Source: Treponema brennaborense (GTDB taxonomy: Bacteria; Spirochaetota; Spirochaetia; Treponematales; Treponemataceae). From it: 64,000 nucleotides of DNA. The DNA lies in contig JAMPCJ010000010.1 of assembly GCA_023666275.1 (NCBI GenBank), positions 25,798 through 89,797 of the forward strand, given 5' to 3'. Shown here one piece after another: positions 1-8,639 of the stretch (position 1 is the first letter of the stretch; each line of letters begins with the position of its first letter). Below the pieces are notes generated by a model, which saw only the letters and a list, made by a program, of their open reading frames with translations, was not told the origin of the DNA and made no database searches. A program made the translations under genes and the position numbers.

Positions 1-1521
1 TGACGTATCAGCGGCGGTGATAGTTATCTCTGCCGCGCCGCTGTAGTTTATGTACGCTTTTTCCAGTATTTTGTCTGTGCTGTCGCTGTTGAAGTCGTAG
101 ACAGCCTCGCCCTGTTCACCCGCTTTGATTGTGCCGTAGCCGGAATAACAGCCGGAAACATAAATTATGCAGTTCCCGTCTGCATTAAATTTGATTGTAT
201 TTCCGTTCGAGCCGGTTGCAGAACCGGAGTCATGCGATTTAAATCCGTTGATTGTAAGTCCTGTCGCGGAAAGTCCGTCTGCCTGCGCAAAATCGTAGAC
301 AGTTATTTGGGGCTCGCTTTCGCCGGCAAGCAAATCAGAAGAAGCATCCGCGTCAACGTCCCACTTGTTAGCGGTAATTACAGCATCGATGTCCCAGTAT
401 GTTTCCGCATCTTTCGAGAATTTTCCGCTCGCAGTATTATACACCCTGTTCAAAATTGCTTTGCGTCCGCTGTATTCTTTGTTTTTCACATCCTCGGACA
501 GTCTTGCGCCGTATTTCGACGAAGCATTGAATTTTGTATCCGTTTTGAAGCCGACATACTGCTGATCGGCAGTGCCGTTTGCCGCGCTTGCCCAAATATC
601 CGCATTCAGCGCCACACCGCAATACTCGGAATTCACAACGGCAACTTGGTTGTAATAACTCGTCAATGCGGAAGTCGCCCAAGGATTGCGTCCGAGATAC
701 ACGTTGCTCAAAGTGCTTTCGGCTTCAAGATTCGAATTGTAAATGACAAGACCTTTTCCGACCTTTGTGGTAAGAGCCGCACGCGGAGCCGTAAAATACG
801 CTTTGTTGGTTCTGCCGCCGACCGCGCGGAGCACGCATTTTTCGTAAAGCGCAGCGGTTCCCGCCGTATCCATCCACAAAAAGTCAACATCGCCCTCGAT
901 ATAGCATTCGTAGAACCAGGCTTTTGCCACCGTGCGGATTGTATCCTGATGACTTAAGAACGAACAGTTATAAGCGGCAATATTGCCTTTGCCGTCGCTT
1001 GCAAGCACTTCCGCCTGCGCGTTGCCTTGATTCTCGCCGTATTTGTTTTCGAGTGCAATGTTTTCCAGCATCAGGCTTCCCGTGCTCTGGTTGTCAAGAT
1101 ACAAAAGTTCGCGTGATTTTTGGCTGTTGGTATTCGGATTTCCTTTAATGAGAACATCAAGCCCGTATTCGGCAGTTCCGGTTCCTTTAATCGTAATATT
1201 CGCGCTGCCGCTGTGCTTCAGCTGGTTCTCGTCGCTTACCGTATACGTTCCCGCGGGAATCGTGATTACAACGTCGCCCGACGCGGCGGCTGCCGCTGCC
1301 CAGGCTTCTTCGATGCTCGTGCCGCTGTATGATGCTCCGCCGCCGCTTACCGTAATTGTGCCGGACTCGGCAGGTGCGCTCGGCAGCCGTCTGTCAGGTA
1401 TAGTACCGGACGTCGGTGTCGGGTCCGGATCGTCATCTCCGCCTCCGCACGAGAAGAACAGGCTTCCGAAGATAAGCGCCGCGGCAGCCAAAAGCGCGGC
1501 AATACGTGTTGTTTTTTTCAC
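1..1521 (-). CDS. Pectinesterase-family (CE8) lipoprotein, C-terminus beyond window edge
   Basis: From a GTG at 1521 an open frame runs leftwards to base 1 without a stop (507 codons), so the end of the gene is outside the window. An AAGGAGG site lies 5 bases before the GTG. Residues 1-25 are a lipoprotein signal with lipobox LFFSC (Cys25). The pectin methylesterase signature is complete: HQDTIR (Gln192, Asp193), GDVDF (nucleophile-equivalent Asp213) and LGRNPW (Arg278; the family usually has LGRPW). The family removes methyl esters from homogalacturonan, and the lipid anchor would place it on a membrane surface facing outward. From about residue 400 a second beta-rich, Gly/Ser/Thr-rich module follows that I cannot assign. 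The gene is missed if only ATG starts are considered. No other pectinolytic gene is visible in the window. Confidence 0.85.
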   Translation of the reverse strand, partial: MKKTTRIAALLAAAALIFGSLFFSCGGGDDDPDPTPTSGTIPDRRLPSAPAESGTITVSGGGASYSGTSIEEAWAAAAAASGDVVITIPAGTYTVSDENQLKHSGSANITIKGTGTAEYGLDVLIKGNPNTNSQKSRELLYLDNQSTGSLMLENIALENKYGENQGNAQAEVLASDGKGNIAAYNCSFLSHQDTIRTVAKAWFYECYIEGDVDFLWMDTAGTAALYEKCVLRAVGGRTNKAYFTAPRAALTTKVGKGLVIYNSNLEAESTLSNVYLGRNPWATSALTSYYNQVAVVNSEYCGVALNADIWASAANGTADQQYVGFKTDTKFNASSKYGARLSEDVKNKEYSGRKAILNRVYNTASGKFSKDAETYWDIDAVITANKWDVDADASSDLLAGESEPQITVYDFAQADGLSATGLTINGFKSHDSGSATGSNGNTIKFNADGNCIIYVSGCYSGYGTIKAGEQGEAVYDFNSDSTDKILEKAYINYSGAAEITITAADTS

Positions 1522-1530
1522 AGTTTCCTC

Positions 1531-1557
1531 CTTAAAAAAACGGACGTTTTTTTTAAG
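1531..1557 (-). promoter_or_regulatory. Leader inverted repeat overlapping the pectinesterase ribosome site
   Basis: CTTAAAAAAACG (1531-1542) and CGTTTTTTTTAAG (1545-1557) form an almost perfect inverted repeat separated by two bases. In the mRNA its 3' arm includes the first bases of the AAGGAGG site for the gene at 1521, so the hairpin could mask that site. Regulation is inferred; the stem is A/U rich and may be weak. Confidence 0.35.
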
Positions 1558-1812
1558 AACCTGTGCTACAATGAAAAACAGAAAATCATGAAAAAAGATT
1601 GAAAAATGCACTGAAAAACAAGGAAAATCGTGATTTTTCGTGCGTTTCGGAAGAAAAATCGGCAGGTGCAAAAATCAAACCGCGCGCGTGCCGTTTCGTG
1701 ATTTAAACGTCCGTTTTTTTCGAAAAATCCGCGGAAATTTCCGTACAGACTGCCGGCAGGAAATTTTCGGGGCGCAGACCGCGTTTTTCGGGGCTGTATG
1801 GCAGGCATTTCC

Positions 1813-1937
1813 GAATTTATTTGCGTAAAGTATCAAACGTATTTGCGGTAAAACGTGCCGAAATTCGCTTGAATTTTGAATTTATTTGCGTAAATACGTA
1901 CGCATTTTTACGGTAATACGTTTGAGTATTTGCGGTA
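1813..1937. repeat. Short AT-rich direct repeats in the 1522-2164 intergenic region
   Basis: The 643-base gap between the divergent pectinesterase and toxin-antitoxin genes holds no convincing gene. GAATTTATTTGCGTAAA occurs twice exactly (1813-1829 and 1878-1894), and GTATTTGCGGTA occurs twice (1839-1850 and 1926-1937). The repeats alternate within 125 bases and look like protein-binding sites or a decayed repeat array. Function unknown. Confidence 0.5.
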
Positions 1938-2054
1938 TATCAAATAGCTTATTTTGTCCCGCGCAGCTTTCGGCTCGACAAATGTGCACGGGTGCTTCCG
2001 GCATTGCAAGAGCGCAAGGATACGGCAATCTGTTGTGCAGTGAATTGCTTCGTC

Positions 2055-2095
2055 GCGAGCCGCAGGCTCGCTTACGAGTTTCTTTCAGAAACTCG
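2055..2095. other. Two adjacent perfect stem-loops
   Basis: GCGAGCC-gca-GGCTCGC (2055-2071) is followed at once by CGAGTTTCT-ttc-AGAAACTCG (2075-2095). They lie about 70 bases before the antitoxin start. No T tract follows, so a simple terminator is unlikely. They could be leader structures of the toxin-antitoxin mRNA or a dispersed palindromic repeat. Confidence 0.4.
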
Positions 2096-2164
2096 CGGCG
2101 GCTTTTCGGCAGGCGTTGCAAAAAAAATGATTTTCGTGCTAGAATTAAAATTACGGAGGAGAGA

Positions 2165-2374
2165 ATGGCTGAAGAAATGCTCAAACTTTACAAAACGCTC
2201 ACCAGCGAACAACAAAAAGAAGCTTACGACTTTGTTTCTTATCTTTGCGCCAAAAACACTTCTCAAAATGTGTCCTCCGAAAATCCTGTAACTTCGCTTT
2301 TCGGCTCGATGTCCGAAAATGACGCGGCTCAGCTGCGCGGTGAAAAGTTTAAATTCCACGAAGCGGCATTTTGA
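2165..2374 (+). CDS. Small antitoxin-like protein of a VapBC-type pair
   Basis: 69 residues, starting at an ATG preceded by ACGGAGGAGA. I prefer this start over upstream in-frame ATGs because only this one has a ribosome site and a compact product. The N-terminal part (MAEEMLKLYKTLTSEQQ) is helical and resembles the short DUF2281-like antitoxins found next to PIN toxins. No clear DNA-binding motif is visible. Its TGA stop overlaps the TTG start of the toxin (TTGA, 2371-2374), so the two are translationally coupled. Assignment as antitoxin rests mainly on position. Confidence 0.7.
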   Translation: MAEEMLKLYKTLTSEQQKEAYDFVSYLCAKNTSQNVSSENPVTSLFGSMSENDAAQLRGEKFKFHEAAF

Positions 2375-2766
2375 AATATTTTCTTGACGCGAATTTTATA
2401 AGCTATTTTATCGGCGGCAAAAAAGAAGCGTTAAATTTTATAAATGATGTTTCCTCAATCGACGAAATAAAAATTCCCGACATTGCGTATTACGAAATTT
2501 TGCGCGGACTTTTTTATAAGGACGCAAAAAATGTCCTTGAGAAATTCGAAGCTTTCGCAAAATACTTCGGCGTAATATCGATGACAGCGGAAACAATGAA
2601 AATTGCCGCAAAAATCTATGCCGATTTGCGTCATAGAGGAAAAATCATCGAGGATGATGACATTTTAATTGCCGCATTGACAATCGAATGCGGCGCAACA
2701 CTTTTGACAAGCAATAAAAGGCATTTCGAAAATATTGAAAATTTGAAAATACTGAATTTGTTTTAG
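2371..2766 (+). CDS. PIN-domain (VapC-family) ribonuclease toxin
   Basis: 131 residues, the size of VapC toxins. It starts at TTG within the TTGA overlap with the upstream small gene. Acidic residues in the PIN positions are present: Asp6 in FLDANF, Glu42 in YYEILRG, the Asp95-97 cluster in EDDDILIAA, and Asn114 in the LTSNKRHFENI tail motif. The family cleaves specific RNAs (tRNA or rRNA) with Mg2+ when freed from the antitoxin. The frame is intact, so the module may be active. Base composition is more AT-rich than the neighbours, consistent with acquisition. Confidence 0.88.
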   Translation: MKYFLDANFISYFIGGKKEALNFINDVSSIDEIKIPDIAYYEILRGLFYKDAKNVLEKFEAFAKYFGVISMTAETMKIAAKIYADLRHRGKIIEDDDILIAALTIECGATLLTSNKRHFENIENLKILNLF

Positions 2767-2970
2767 AGAATTCCCACGCTTTCAGCAGGTACTGCCTGTA
2801 CTTGCCGAGTTTTCTGAACTCTTTATCAAACCCCGCCGCATTTTCGCCGGCGTTTCCAGCGGTTCATAAAGTTTGCAGTACGGATAAAAATAATAAAAAA
2901 AGCTCAAACCAACGGCAAAAACTGCCGATAATAGGCACAGCATTATGCGCGGAATATAAACGCGGAACAA
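2767..2970 (-). pseudogene. Possible frameshifted remnant of a small membrane protein
   Basis: On the minus strand an ATG at 2970 opens a frame with a hydrophobic segment (MLCLLSAVFAVGLSFFYYF) that ends near 2785. From about 2830 down to the toxin gene end, another frame reads FDKEFRKLGKYRQYLLKAW, which looks more protein-like than the tail of the first frame. The pattern suggests one gene broken by a frameshift and cut off where the toxin-antitoxin pair begins. The evidence is only codon appearance; the region may equally be noncoding. Confidence 0.25.
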
Positions 2971-3011
2971 ACGGCGGCGGGACTTTCCGTTTCCGCCGGT
3001 AAGGAGAATTC

Positions 3012-5126
3012 GTGACTACAGGACAAAAAACAGCCGCAAGTCTTTTAATCACCGTTTTCGTATCGTCCGCGCTGGCGGCGGCTTTTTCCGCAAAAATAAT
3101 TCCGTTTGTCGAAACGCATGTGTACCGCAAAACGGTTGTACAGAATGCGGCGGCGCATCTTGCCGATATATCCGGCGCGCTCGAAGAATACACAAACAAA
3201 CTGCGGCAGACGTTTTCCGTATTTGCGGATTCCGCCGCGGTAAAGCACAGCATCCTGCCCGAAGCGCAGCAAACCGATATTGCGGAGCGGAACCGTCTTG
3301 CGCGGCTTTTGCTTGCGGAAACAGACGGGCTTGCGGGAATCGCAGCTGCGGACGATGAGGGCCGCATTTGCTTCAGCACGTTTGCGCAGGATGCGGCGGC
3401 GGAAATTCCCTCGGGCGCGAACCGCGCAATAACCGAAAAACGCTCGGAATTGCCGCAGAAAAGTCCGCCGCCGTGTTCCGTTTTTTTCGACAGCGAGAAA
3501 AACCGGCAAATATATTCCGTGCCTTTTTACGATTCATACAGCGGCAGAAACGGAACGGCATTATTTTACGTCGGCGCGGCAGGCTTCAGCCGTTTTTTGG
3601 CCGATAAAATGCTGATACATATTTCCGATGCCGCGGACATTGCGGCACTCGGAACAAAAAACGCCGCATCCGCATCAAGTGCCGAAACGCCGTCCGATGC
3701 GGACAGCGGAACAAACGCGCGGCACGCCGTATACGGCACAGGCGGCTTTGTCTTAGGCTTATCCGGCGAAGCAGATACGCTTATCCCGCAAATCCAAAAG
3801 CACTGGGAAGAAAACGCATCCGCCGTATCAGGCACGGCATACCTGAACGGCGCGGAAAACGGCGGCAGGATTCTCGTTTCCGACGCATCGTTTCCGCAAG
3901 GCATTGTCGCGCAAATTCTTCCGGAAAACATGTTTTTTCTTTCCGCCGCGGAAAAAATGCTGCTTTCAGCCGCTGCGTTTATCACCTTGTATCTGATTGT
4001 TTTTCTGCTGTTCAGCATTAAGCCGGACGATTTTACCGTTATCAGAAGAAAAATAAAAAAGCTGCAAACTGCGTTTCTGGCTGATTACTTCGAACGAAAA
4101 GATCAATATAATTGGGAAGAAATTTCGCATTCGCTGGAACTGCACAAGCAGGAACTGTTTGCCGAACTGAAAAAAAGTTTTCGCCGCAAATCGAAAAGCG
4201 ATACGGAACGCATCGACGCGCTGCTGGATCGAAGCTGGGACGACATGCTGTCCGTGATAAAAAATGCGCCGCACGAATCGGCAAAGCAGACGGAAAACGC
4301 CTGCGAAGATATTCCCGTATACCCCGAAACAATCGAAATAATCGAACCGATCGAAGAAACGAATCCGACATCGTTCAATCCGAAAGCTTTCGCGGAAACT
4401 GCGCCGTCCGAGCAAATCGCCGCGGCGTTCGGCGCTTCCGCAGAAGAGCCGCCGAAACCGCAGAACACGCAGGCAGAGAACACGGAAAATGCAGCCGCAG
4501 CACCCGCAGACACCGAAAACGTTTGCCTGCCGGAGAGCGCACCGATAATCGAAAAATATCCGCAGATGCCGAAAGCCGAAGAAAACGGCGCATTTTTTGC
4601 CGAAGCCGTTTCCGGTGCTTGCGCGGATAATGCCGAAGAACCGCAGCCGAACGGAACACCGCGGCAAAGCGCATTTTCGGATACGGCTGCGCAGGCAATG
4701 CAAAGCGAACTGCAAAGCGCGGAACGGGAAAAACAATCCGAATCCTGCGGCGGCGATGCCGCATTCACGTTTACGCAGGAAACTGCCGCAGAACGCGGCG
4801 CGGTGCAGAAAAGCGATGCGCATTCTTTTGCCGCAGTCGGCAATGTTTCCGCTTATCCCGCAGCAGAAGCGCCGGCAGAACAGCCGCAGAACATACCGGA
4901 TGAAGAAAGCGCGGAAATTATCACGGCTGTACATGATGCGGTTCCGTTCAGCTTTGCCGTGCAGTTTGCGCAGGATTCCGCTGCCGACATGCTCCCCGCT
5001 GCCGATGAAAACAATGCGATTATCGAAAAAAACGGCATTTTCATGATTCAGGATAATCTAAGCATCAGCGATGTTTTAATCGATCCGGACTTTAAAACGC
5101 TCGTCGATTCGATACTGAAAAATTAA
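3012..5126 (+). CDS. Two-TM membrane protein with sensor-like periplasmic part and long acidic cytoplasmic tail
   Basis: 704 residues from a GTG with AAGGAG 6 bases upstream. TM1 spans about residues 8-30, an extracytoplasmic region about 31-312 that has the look of a Cache-type fold (unconfirmed), and TM2 about 315-337. The remaining 365 residues are cytoplasmic: first a charged helical stretch (to about 420), then a long Ala/Glu/Pro-rich low-complexity region, then a short conserved-looking C-terminus (DNLSISDVLIDPDFKTLVD). No kinase, GGDEF or methyl-accepting domain is seen. It precedes the DUF5312-like gene by 71 bases and tyrS in the same direction. Function unknown; probably a spirochaete-specific protein. 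Confidence 0.75.
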   Translation: MTTGQKTAASLLITVFVSSALAAAFSAKIIPFVETHVYRKTVVQNAAAHLADISGALEEYTNKLRQTFSVFADSAAVKHSILPEAQQTDIAERNRLARLLLAETDGLAGIAAADDEGRICFSTFAQDAAAEIPSGANRAITEKRSELPQKSPPPCSVFFDSEKNRQIYSVPFYDSYSGRNGTALFYVGAAGFSRFLADKMLIHISDAADIAALGTKNAASASSAETPSDADSGTNARHAVYGTGGFVLGLSGEADTLIPQIQKHWEENASAVSGTAYLNGAENGGRILVSDASFPQGIVAQILPENMFFLSAAEKMLLSAAAFITLYLIVFLLFSIKPDDFTVIRRKIKKLQTAFLADYFERKDQYNWEEISHSLELHKQELFAELKKSFRRKSKSDTERIDALLDRSWDDMLSVIKNAPHESAKQTENACEDIPVYPETIEIIEPIEETNPTSFNPKAFAETAPSEQIAAAFGASAEEPPKPQNTQAENTENAAAAPADTENVCLPESAPIIEKYPQMPKAEENGAFFAEAVSGACADNAEEPQPNGTPRQSAFSDTAAQAMQSELQSAEREKQSESCGGDAAFTFTQETAAERGAVQKSDAHSFAAVGNVSAYPAAEAPAEQPQNIPDEESAEIITAVHDAVPFSFAVQFAQDSAADMLPAADENNAIIEKNGIFMIQDNLSISDVLIDPDFKTLVDSILKN

Positions 5127-5197
5127 CCGCCTCCGACGCCGAAAAACTGCATTATCAGCCGATTGACAGCAGACTTTTTTTCCAACATAATTACATT

Positions 5198-6739
5198 ATG
5201 GCTCATAACGATAATTCAGGCGAAAATATCTTTCAGCGTTTTTTTTCGTCTTTGTTCAAATCTTCCGATCCCGAAGCGGAAAAAAAACGGCAGCTGAAAG
5301 CTATTGCGAAGCACCTTTCTCATTCCAAATACAAGTTTTATAAATTCAATTCCGATGAAGCGCTGCCGGCTATGGGAAAGTTTTTCTATGAGCTGTACAA
5401 AGCACTGAACGCGGCGCAGGCAATGTTCAACAGCATTCAGAATCCCAACGCAATAAAAAACATGGTTATCGAATATTCGCTGACGGAACAGCAGAAAAAA
5501 ACAATGGACTGCCTGACGGAAGAATACATCAAGGAACAGGCAAAAACAGTGCCGATACGGCAGCTCTCGGCGCAGATAAACAGCAATATTGCGCAGCTTT
5601 CAAAAGGATTCGACTCGGAACAGATAACCAAAATAGACAGATTATATGCCAAACTTTCCGCATTCCGCGCATTGTGTACATTCGACTACTATTTTCTGCT
5701 TAAAAAATTCGATGCCAACCTCAAGGAACACGATTTTTCTTCCGTGCCGAAATTCGAAACAATCCGCGCGGAATATATCGCGGAGGAACTGAAAGACTTC
5801 ATTGCCGTTGCCTGGGCAGTTCCCGTCAAAGAAAACTGGTCCGATGTTATGGGTGTTTTCAAACTGATGAAAGGCGTCGAGCCGATTGCCGCGGGTTTAT
5901 GGACAAAAGTGCTTTCCAGAATAACCGATCTGAAAAGCTCTGCCGCGCTCGAAATGATTATACGGCTCATTACGAAAAATCCGGATTTTGCCATAGAAAT
6001 ACAGGAAAATCTGGAACCGATTATCGAGCCGCAAATAGATAAAATCCGCGCACAGGCTGAAGCGGCGATAAAAAAAATCGAACTTGAACAGAAAAATTCG
6101 CAAGTGGATAAAATTCTCGCGGTCATATTCGGCACGACATCCGTAACAAAACTGAAAAATTACACGGAAAACGGTTCGCTGCTCTTTGCAAAAAAAATGA
6201 TCGGCGAGTACACAATGTATCAGCCGCTGAATTATATGAAAGCATTTTTAATCGATTATTTCAAAAGAAGCGTCCGCGAATTTGCCGATCTTGTGCTTAT
6301 CCGCGGAAAATGGCAGACAGCATCTCTGTCAAATGAAATGTCGGATTCCTACCATGCGCTGCTCGACGTTTCCGAACAAATCACCGTATTCGATAATTCT
6401 CTGGCGGAAGATTCTTCGCAGGGCATAAAAATCAGGAATATGCTGCTGAAAGCAGATCATGACAAAGAAGCAAAGCGGCTTCTTACCTCGGCGCTGAAAG
6501 ATACCAATGCAAAAGCTACACGTCTTGTTCAAACAGGTTCGCAGGAACTTGTCGTATTCGCACGGCACGTAAAAAGCGTGCTCGAAGATCACGAAAAGCA
6601 TGAACCGGTGCTGCTTATAAACTGGAAAGAACTCGACCGATTCGCGGAAACTCCGATAAAAGAAAATGCCATTTCCATTTACAAAATGATTTATCAGTTT
6701 ATAACGCTTATGCAGTTTTATATAAAAAAAGACGCATAA
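5198..6739 (+). CDS. Spirochaetal DUF5312-like cytoplasmic protein
   Basis: 513 residues starting MAHNDNSGENIFQRFF. No signal peptide or membrane segment; mostly helical with many Lys/Glu, and regions such as IEQKN-type helices around residues 290-305 that could be coiled coil. The N-terminus with KKRQLKAIAKHLSHSKYKFY resembles a family I remember as DUF5312, conserved in treponemes with no known role. No strong ribosome site is seen before the ATG. It lies between the two-TM protein and tyrS on the same strand. Confidence 0.75.
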   Translation: MAHNDNSGENIFQRFFSSLFKSSDPEAEKKRQLKAIAKHLSHSKYKFYKFNSDEALPAMGKFFYELYKALNAAQAMFNSIQNPNAIKNMVIEYSLTEQQKKTMDCLTEEYIKEQAKTVPIRQLSAQINSNIAQLSKGFDSEQITKIDRLYAKLSAFRALCTFDYYFLLKKFDANLKEHDFSSVPKFETIRAEYIAEELKDFIAVAWAVPVKENWSDVMGVFKLMKGVEPIAAGLWTKVLSRITDLKSSAALEMIIRLITKNPDFAIEIQENLEPIIEPQIDKIRAQAEAAIKKIELEQKNSQVDKILAVIFGTTSVTKLKNYTENGSLLFAKKMIGEYTMYQPLNYMKAFLIDYFKRSVREFADLVLIRGKWQTASLSNEMSDSYHALLDVSEQITVFDNSLAEDSSQGIKIRNMLLKADHDKEAKRLLTSALKDTNAKATRLVQTGSQELVVFARHVKSVLEDHEKHEPVLLINWKELDRFAETPIKENAISIYKMIYQFITLMQFYIKKDA

Positions 6740-6817
6740 AATTCGGCAGATTGCTGTCTGCAAAATTGAGGACGGCGCAGACAGCGGACAACTTTTTCGA
6801 CCGACGGAGTTATTTTT

Positions 6818-8038
6818 ATGAATAAAGCACTTGAAACACTTAAACAGCGGGGATTTTTTCAGCAATGTACTGACATAGACGGCTTGTCGGCGCTTATGGA
6901 TAACGGACCGGTAACATTTTATGTCGGCTGCGATCCGACCGGCCACAGCCTGCACATCGGGCACATGGTTCCGTTTTTCGCGCTGCGGCATCTGCGGGAA
7001 GCAGGGCACATCGGCATTGCACTGATCGGCGGCGGCACTGCGCGCATCGGGGATCCTTCCGGCAAAACGGAAATGCGCAAAATGCTCACATACGAAACTA
7101 TCGATAAAAACGTGGAATCCATTCAGCGCCAGCTCGATGCTTTTATCGGCTTTGACGGAAAAACGGCAATGAGCGACAATAATAAAATTTGGCTTGCGGA
7201 TTTGAATTATATCGATTTTCTCCGCGATATAGGTTCCTGTTTTTCCGTAAATAAAATGCTCACATTCGAATCATACAAAAAGCGCATGGAAACCGGATTA
7301 TCGTTTATCGAATTCAATTACCAGCTGCTGCAAAGTTTCGATTTTCTCAAGCTGCACGAACGGCATAACTGCTGCCTGCAAATAGGCGGCGACGATCAAT
7401 GGGGAAATATTGTCGCCGGCGTGGATCTTATCAGGCGGAAAACAGGGCACGAAACATTCGGGCTTACATTTCCGCTTATAACTCGTTCCGACGGGAAAAA
7501 AATGGGCAAAACAGAAAAGGGCGCATTGTTTCTTGATGCACAGCTCACGCCTGTTTTCGATTTTTTTCAATACTGGCGCAATATAAATGATGCGGATGTC
7601 CGCAAATTCTTTTTGCTGTTCACGTTTCTGCCGCTTTCCGAAATAGACAGCATTTTAAACGGCAACATCAACGAAGCGAAAGAACGGCTTGCGTATGAAG
7701 TAACGCTTCTCATTCACGGAAAAGACGCGGCAGAACAGGCACTGGCAGGCGCGCGTGCGGCATTCGGCAGCGGAGAAAATACCGAAGCCATGCCAAGCGC
7801 ATTTGTTTCAAAAGCATTGTTTGAGCAAGGCATCGGGATAATAGACTTATTTGCCGCCGCAAATATCGGCGGTTCCAAAAGCGATATACGCCGGCTGATT
7901 CAGCAAGGCGGCGCCGCACTTAACGGAAATACAATAACAGATATAAAATCCGTTATTACAAAAGACGCATTCAACGACAGCGGAGAAATAATTCTTCGGG
8001 CGGGGAAAAAGAAATTTATGCGCGTCGTGCCGCAATAA
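6818..8038 (+). CDS. tyrS: Tyrosyl-tRNA synthetase
   Basis: 406 residues; charges tRNA-Tyr. Class I motifs are intact: HIGH at residues 46-49 and KMGKT at 228-232, the usual variant of KMSKS in bacterial TyrRS. IGDPSGKTEMR and the tyrosine/ATP site QIGGDDQWGN (188-197) are also present. The C-terminal S4-like RNA-binding domain (about 335-405, with DIRRLIQQGGAALNG) is complete. Its last 23 bases overlap the end of the convergent gene at 8016-8603. The upstream gap (6740-6817) is AT-rich and likely carries its own promoter. Confidence 0.97.
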   Translation: MNKALETLKQRGFFQQCTDIDGLSALMDNGPVTFYVGCDPTGHSLHIGHMVPFFALRHLREAGHIGIALIGGGTARIGDPSGKTEMRKMLTYETIDKNVESIQRQLDAFIGFDGKTAMSDNNKIWLADLNYIDFLRDIGSCFSVNKMLTFESYKKRMETGLSFIEFNYQLLQSFDFLKLHERHNCCLQIGGDDQWGNIVAGVDLIRRKTGHETFGLTFPLITRSDGKKMGKTEKGALFLDAQLTPVFDFFQYWRNINDADVRKFFLLFTFLPLSEIDSILNGNINEAKERLAYEVTLLIHGKDAAEQALAGARAAFGSGENTEAMPSAFVSKALFEQGIGIIDLFAAANIGGSKSDIRRLIQQGGAALNGNTITDIKSVITKDAFNDSGEIILRAGKKKFMRVVPQ

Positions 8039-8603
8039 CACGTACGAGAGAAAACGAACCGACAATAAGTGCGGCGGCGGCACAAATATCAAGCAGCGTA
8101 TGGAGAACGGGCGTAATCAGCTGATTTTTCGTACATACTGCGCCGCCGATTATGAGCAAAATTCCTGCCGGAAGCAAAAACATTGTTTTTTTTGCCCTGC
8201 GGATTTTGCGCACGCCGAGTTCTCCCGCCGGCGGTAATATAAACTGCTTGACGGCATTCCATAAGCGGCGGAAAAAATTCGGGCTCCGCAGTTTTTTTAA
8301 CGCCGCATATCCGTCAAGCAATTCTTCTTCCGTAAACGGAAGCCGCTGAACATTTTCTTCCAGCTCCATTTCAAGCAAATCCGCTTTGTCATCGGCATTC
8401 ACGACAACAGCATTTATATCCGTCCAGCCGAGCTGTTTCGCCGCCGCAAGCCGGCGTTCGCCTGCAATCAGTTCATATTTTTCATTGACTGTTACGGGAT
8501 TCATCAAGCCGTATTTTTGCATGCTTTCTTTTAACGGTTCAAGATCTCCGATATCTTTGCGAATTCGCTTTTTGACTTTTATGCTGTCGATATTTATTAC
8601 CAT
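8016..8603 (-). CDS. ParB-like N-terminal domain fused to two membrane helices
   Basis: 195 residues. Residues 1-105 match the ParB/Spo0J CTP-binding domain: LIAGERRLAAAKQLG (GERR 48-51) and ENVQR (83-87) with the following EEELLDGYAAL. The helix-turn-helix that follows in true ParB is absent. Instead there is a basic linker (KIRRAKK) and two hydrophobic segments at about 141-157 and 167-190. It should be anchored in the inner membrane with the ParB fold in the cytoplasm, and cannot be the chromosome-segregation ParB as it stands. It sits 36 bases downstream of a class A penicillin-binding protein, suggesting a cell-envelope role. The architecture is unusual; the function is unknown. Confidence 0.82.
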   Translation of the reverse strand: MVINIDSIKVKKRIRKDIGDLEPLKESMQKYGLMNPVTVNEKYELIAGERRLAAAKQLGWTDINAVVVNADDKADLLEMELEENVQRLPFTEEELLDGYAALKKLRSPNFFRRLWNAVKQFILPPAGELGVRKIRRAKKTMFLLPAGILLIIGGAVCTKNQLITPVLHTLLDICAAAALIVGSFSLVRVIAARRA

Positions 8604-8639
8604 TGCCCCTCCGATTAAAACATATTGATGTTTTTTCCG

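Noticed and set aside
6818..8038. KMGKT in TyrRS as a mutated KMSKS motif
   Set aside because: Bacterial TyrRS often has a Gly at this position, so it is normal for the family.
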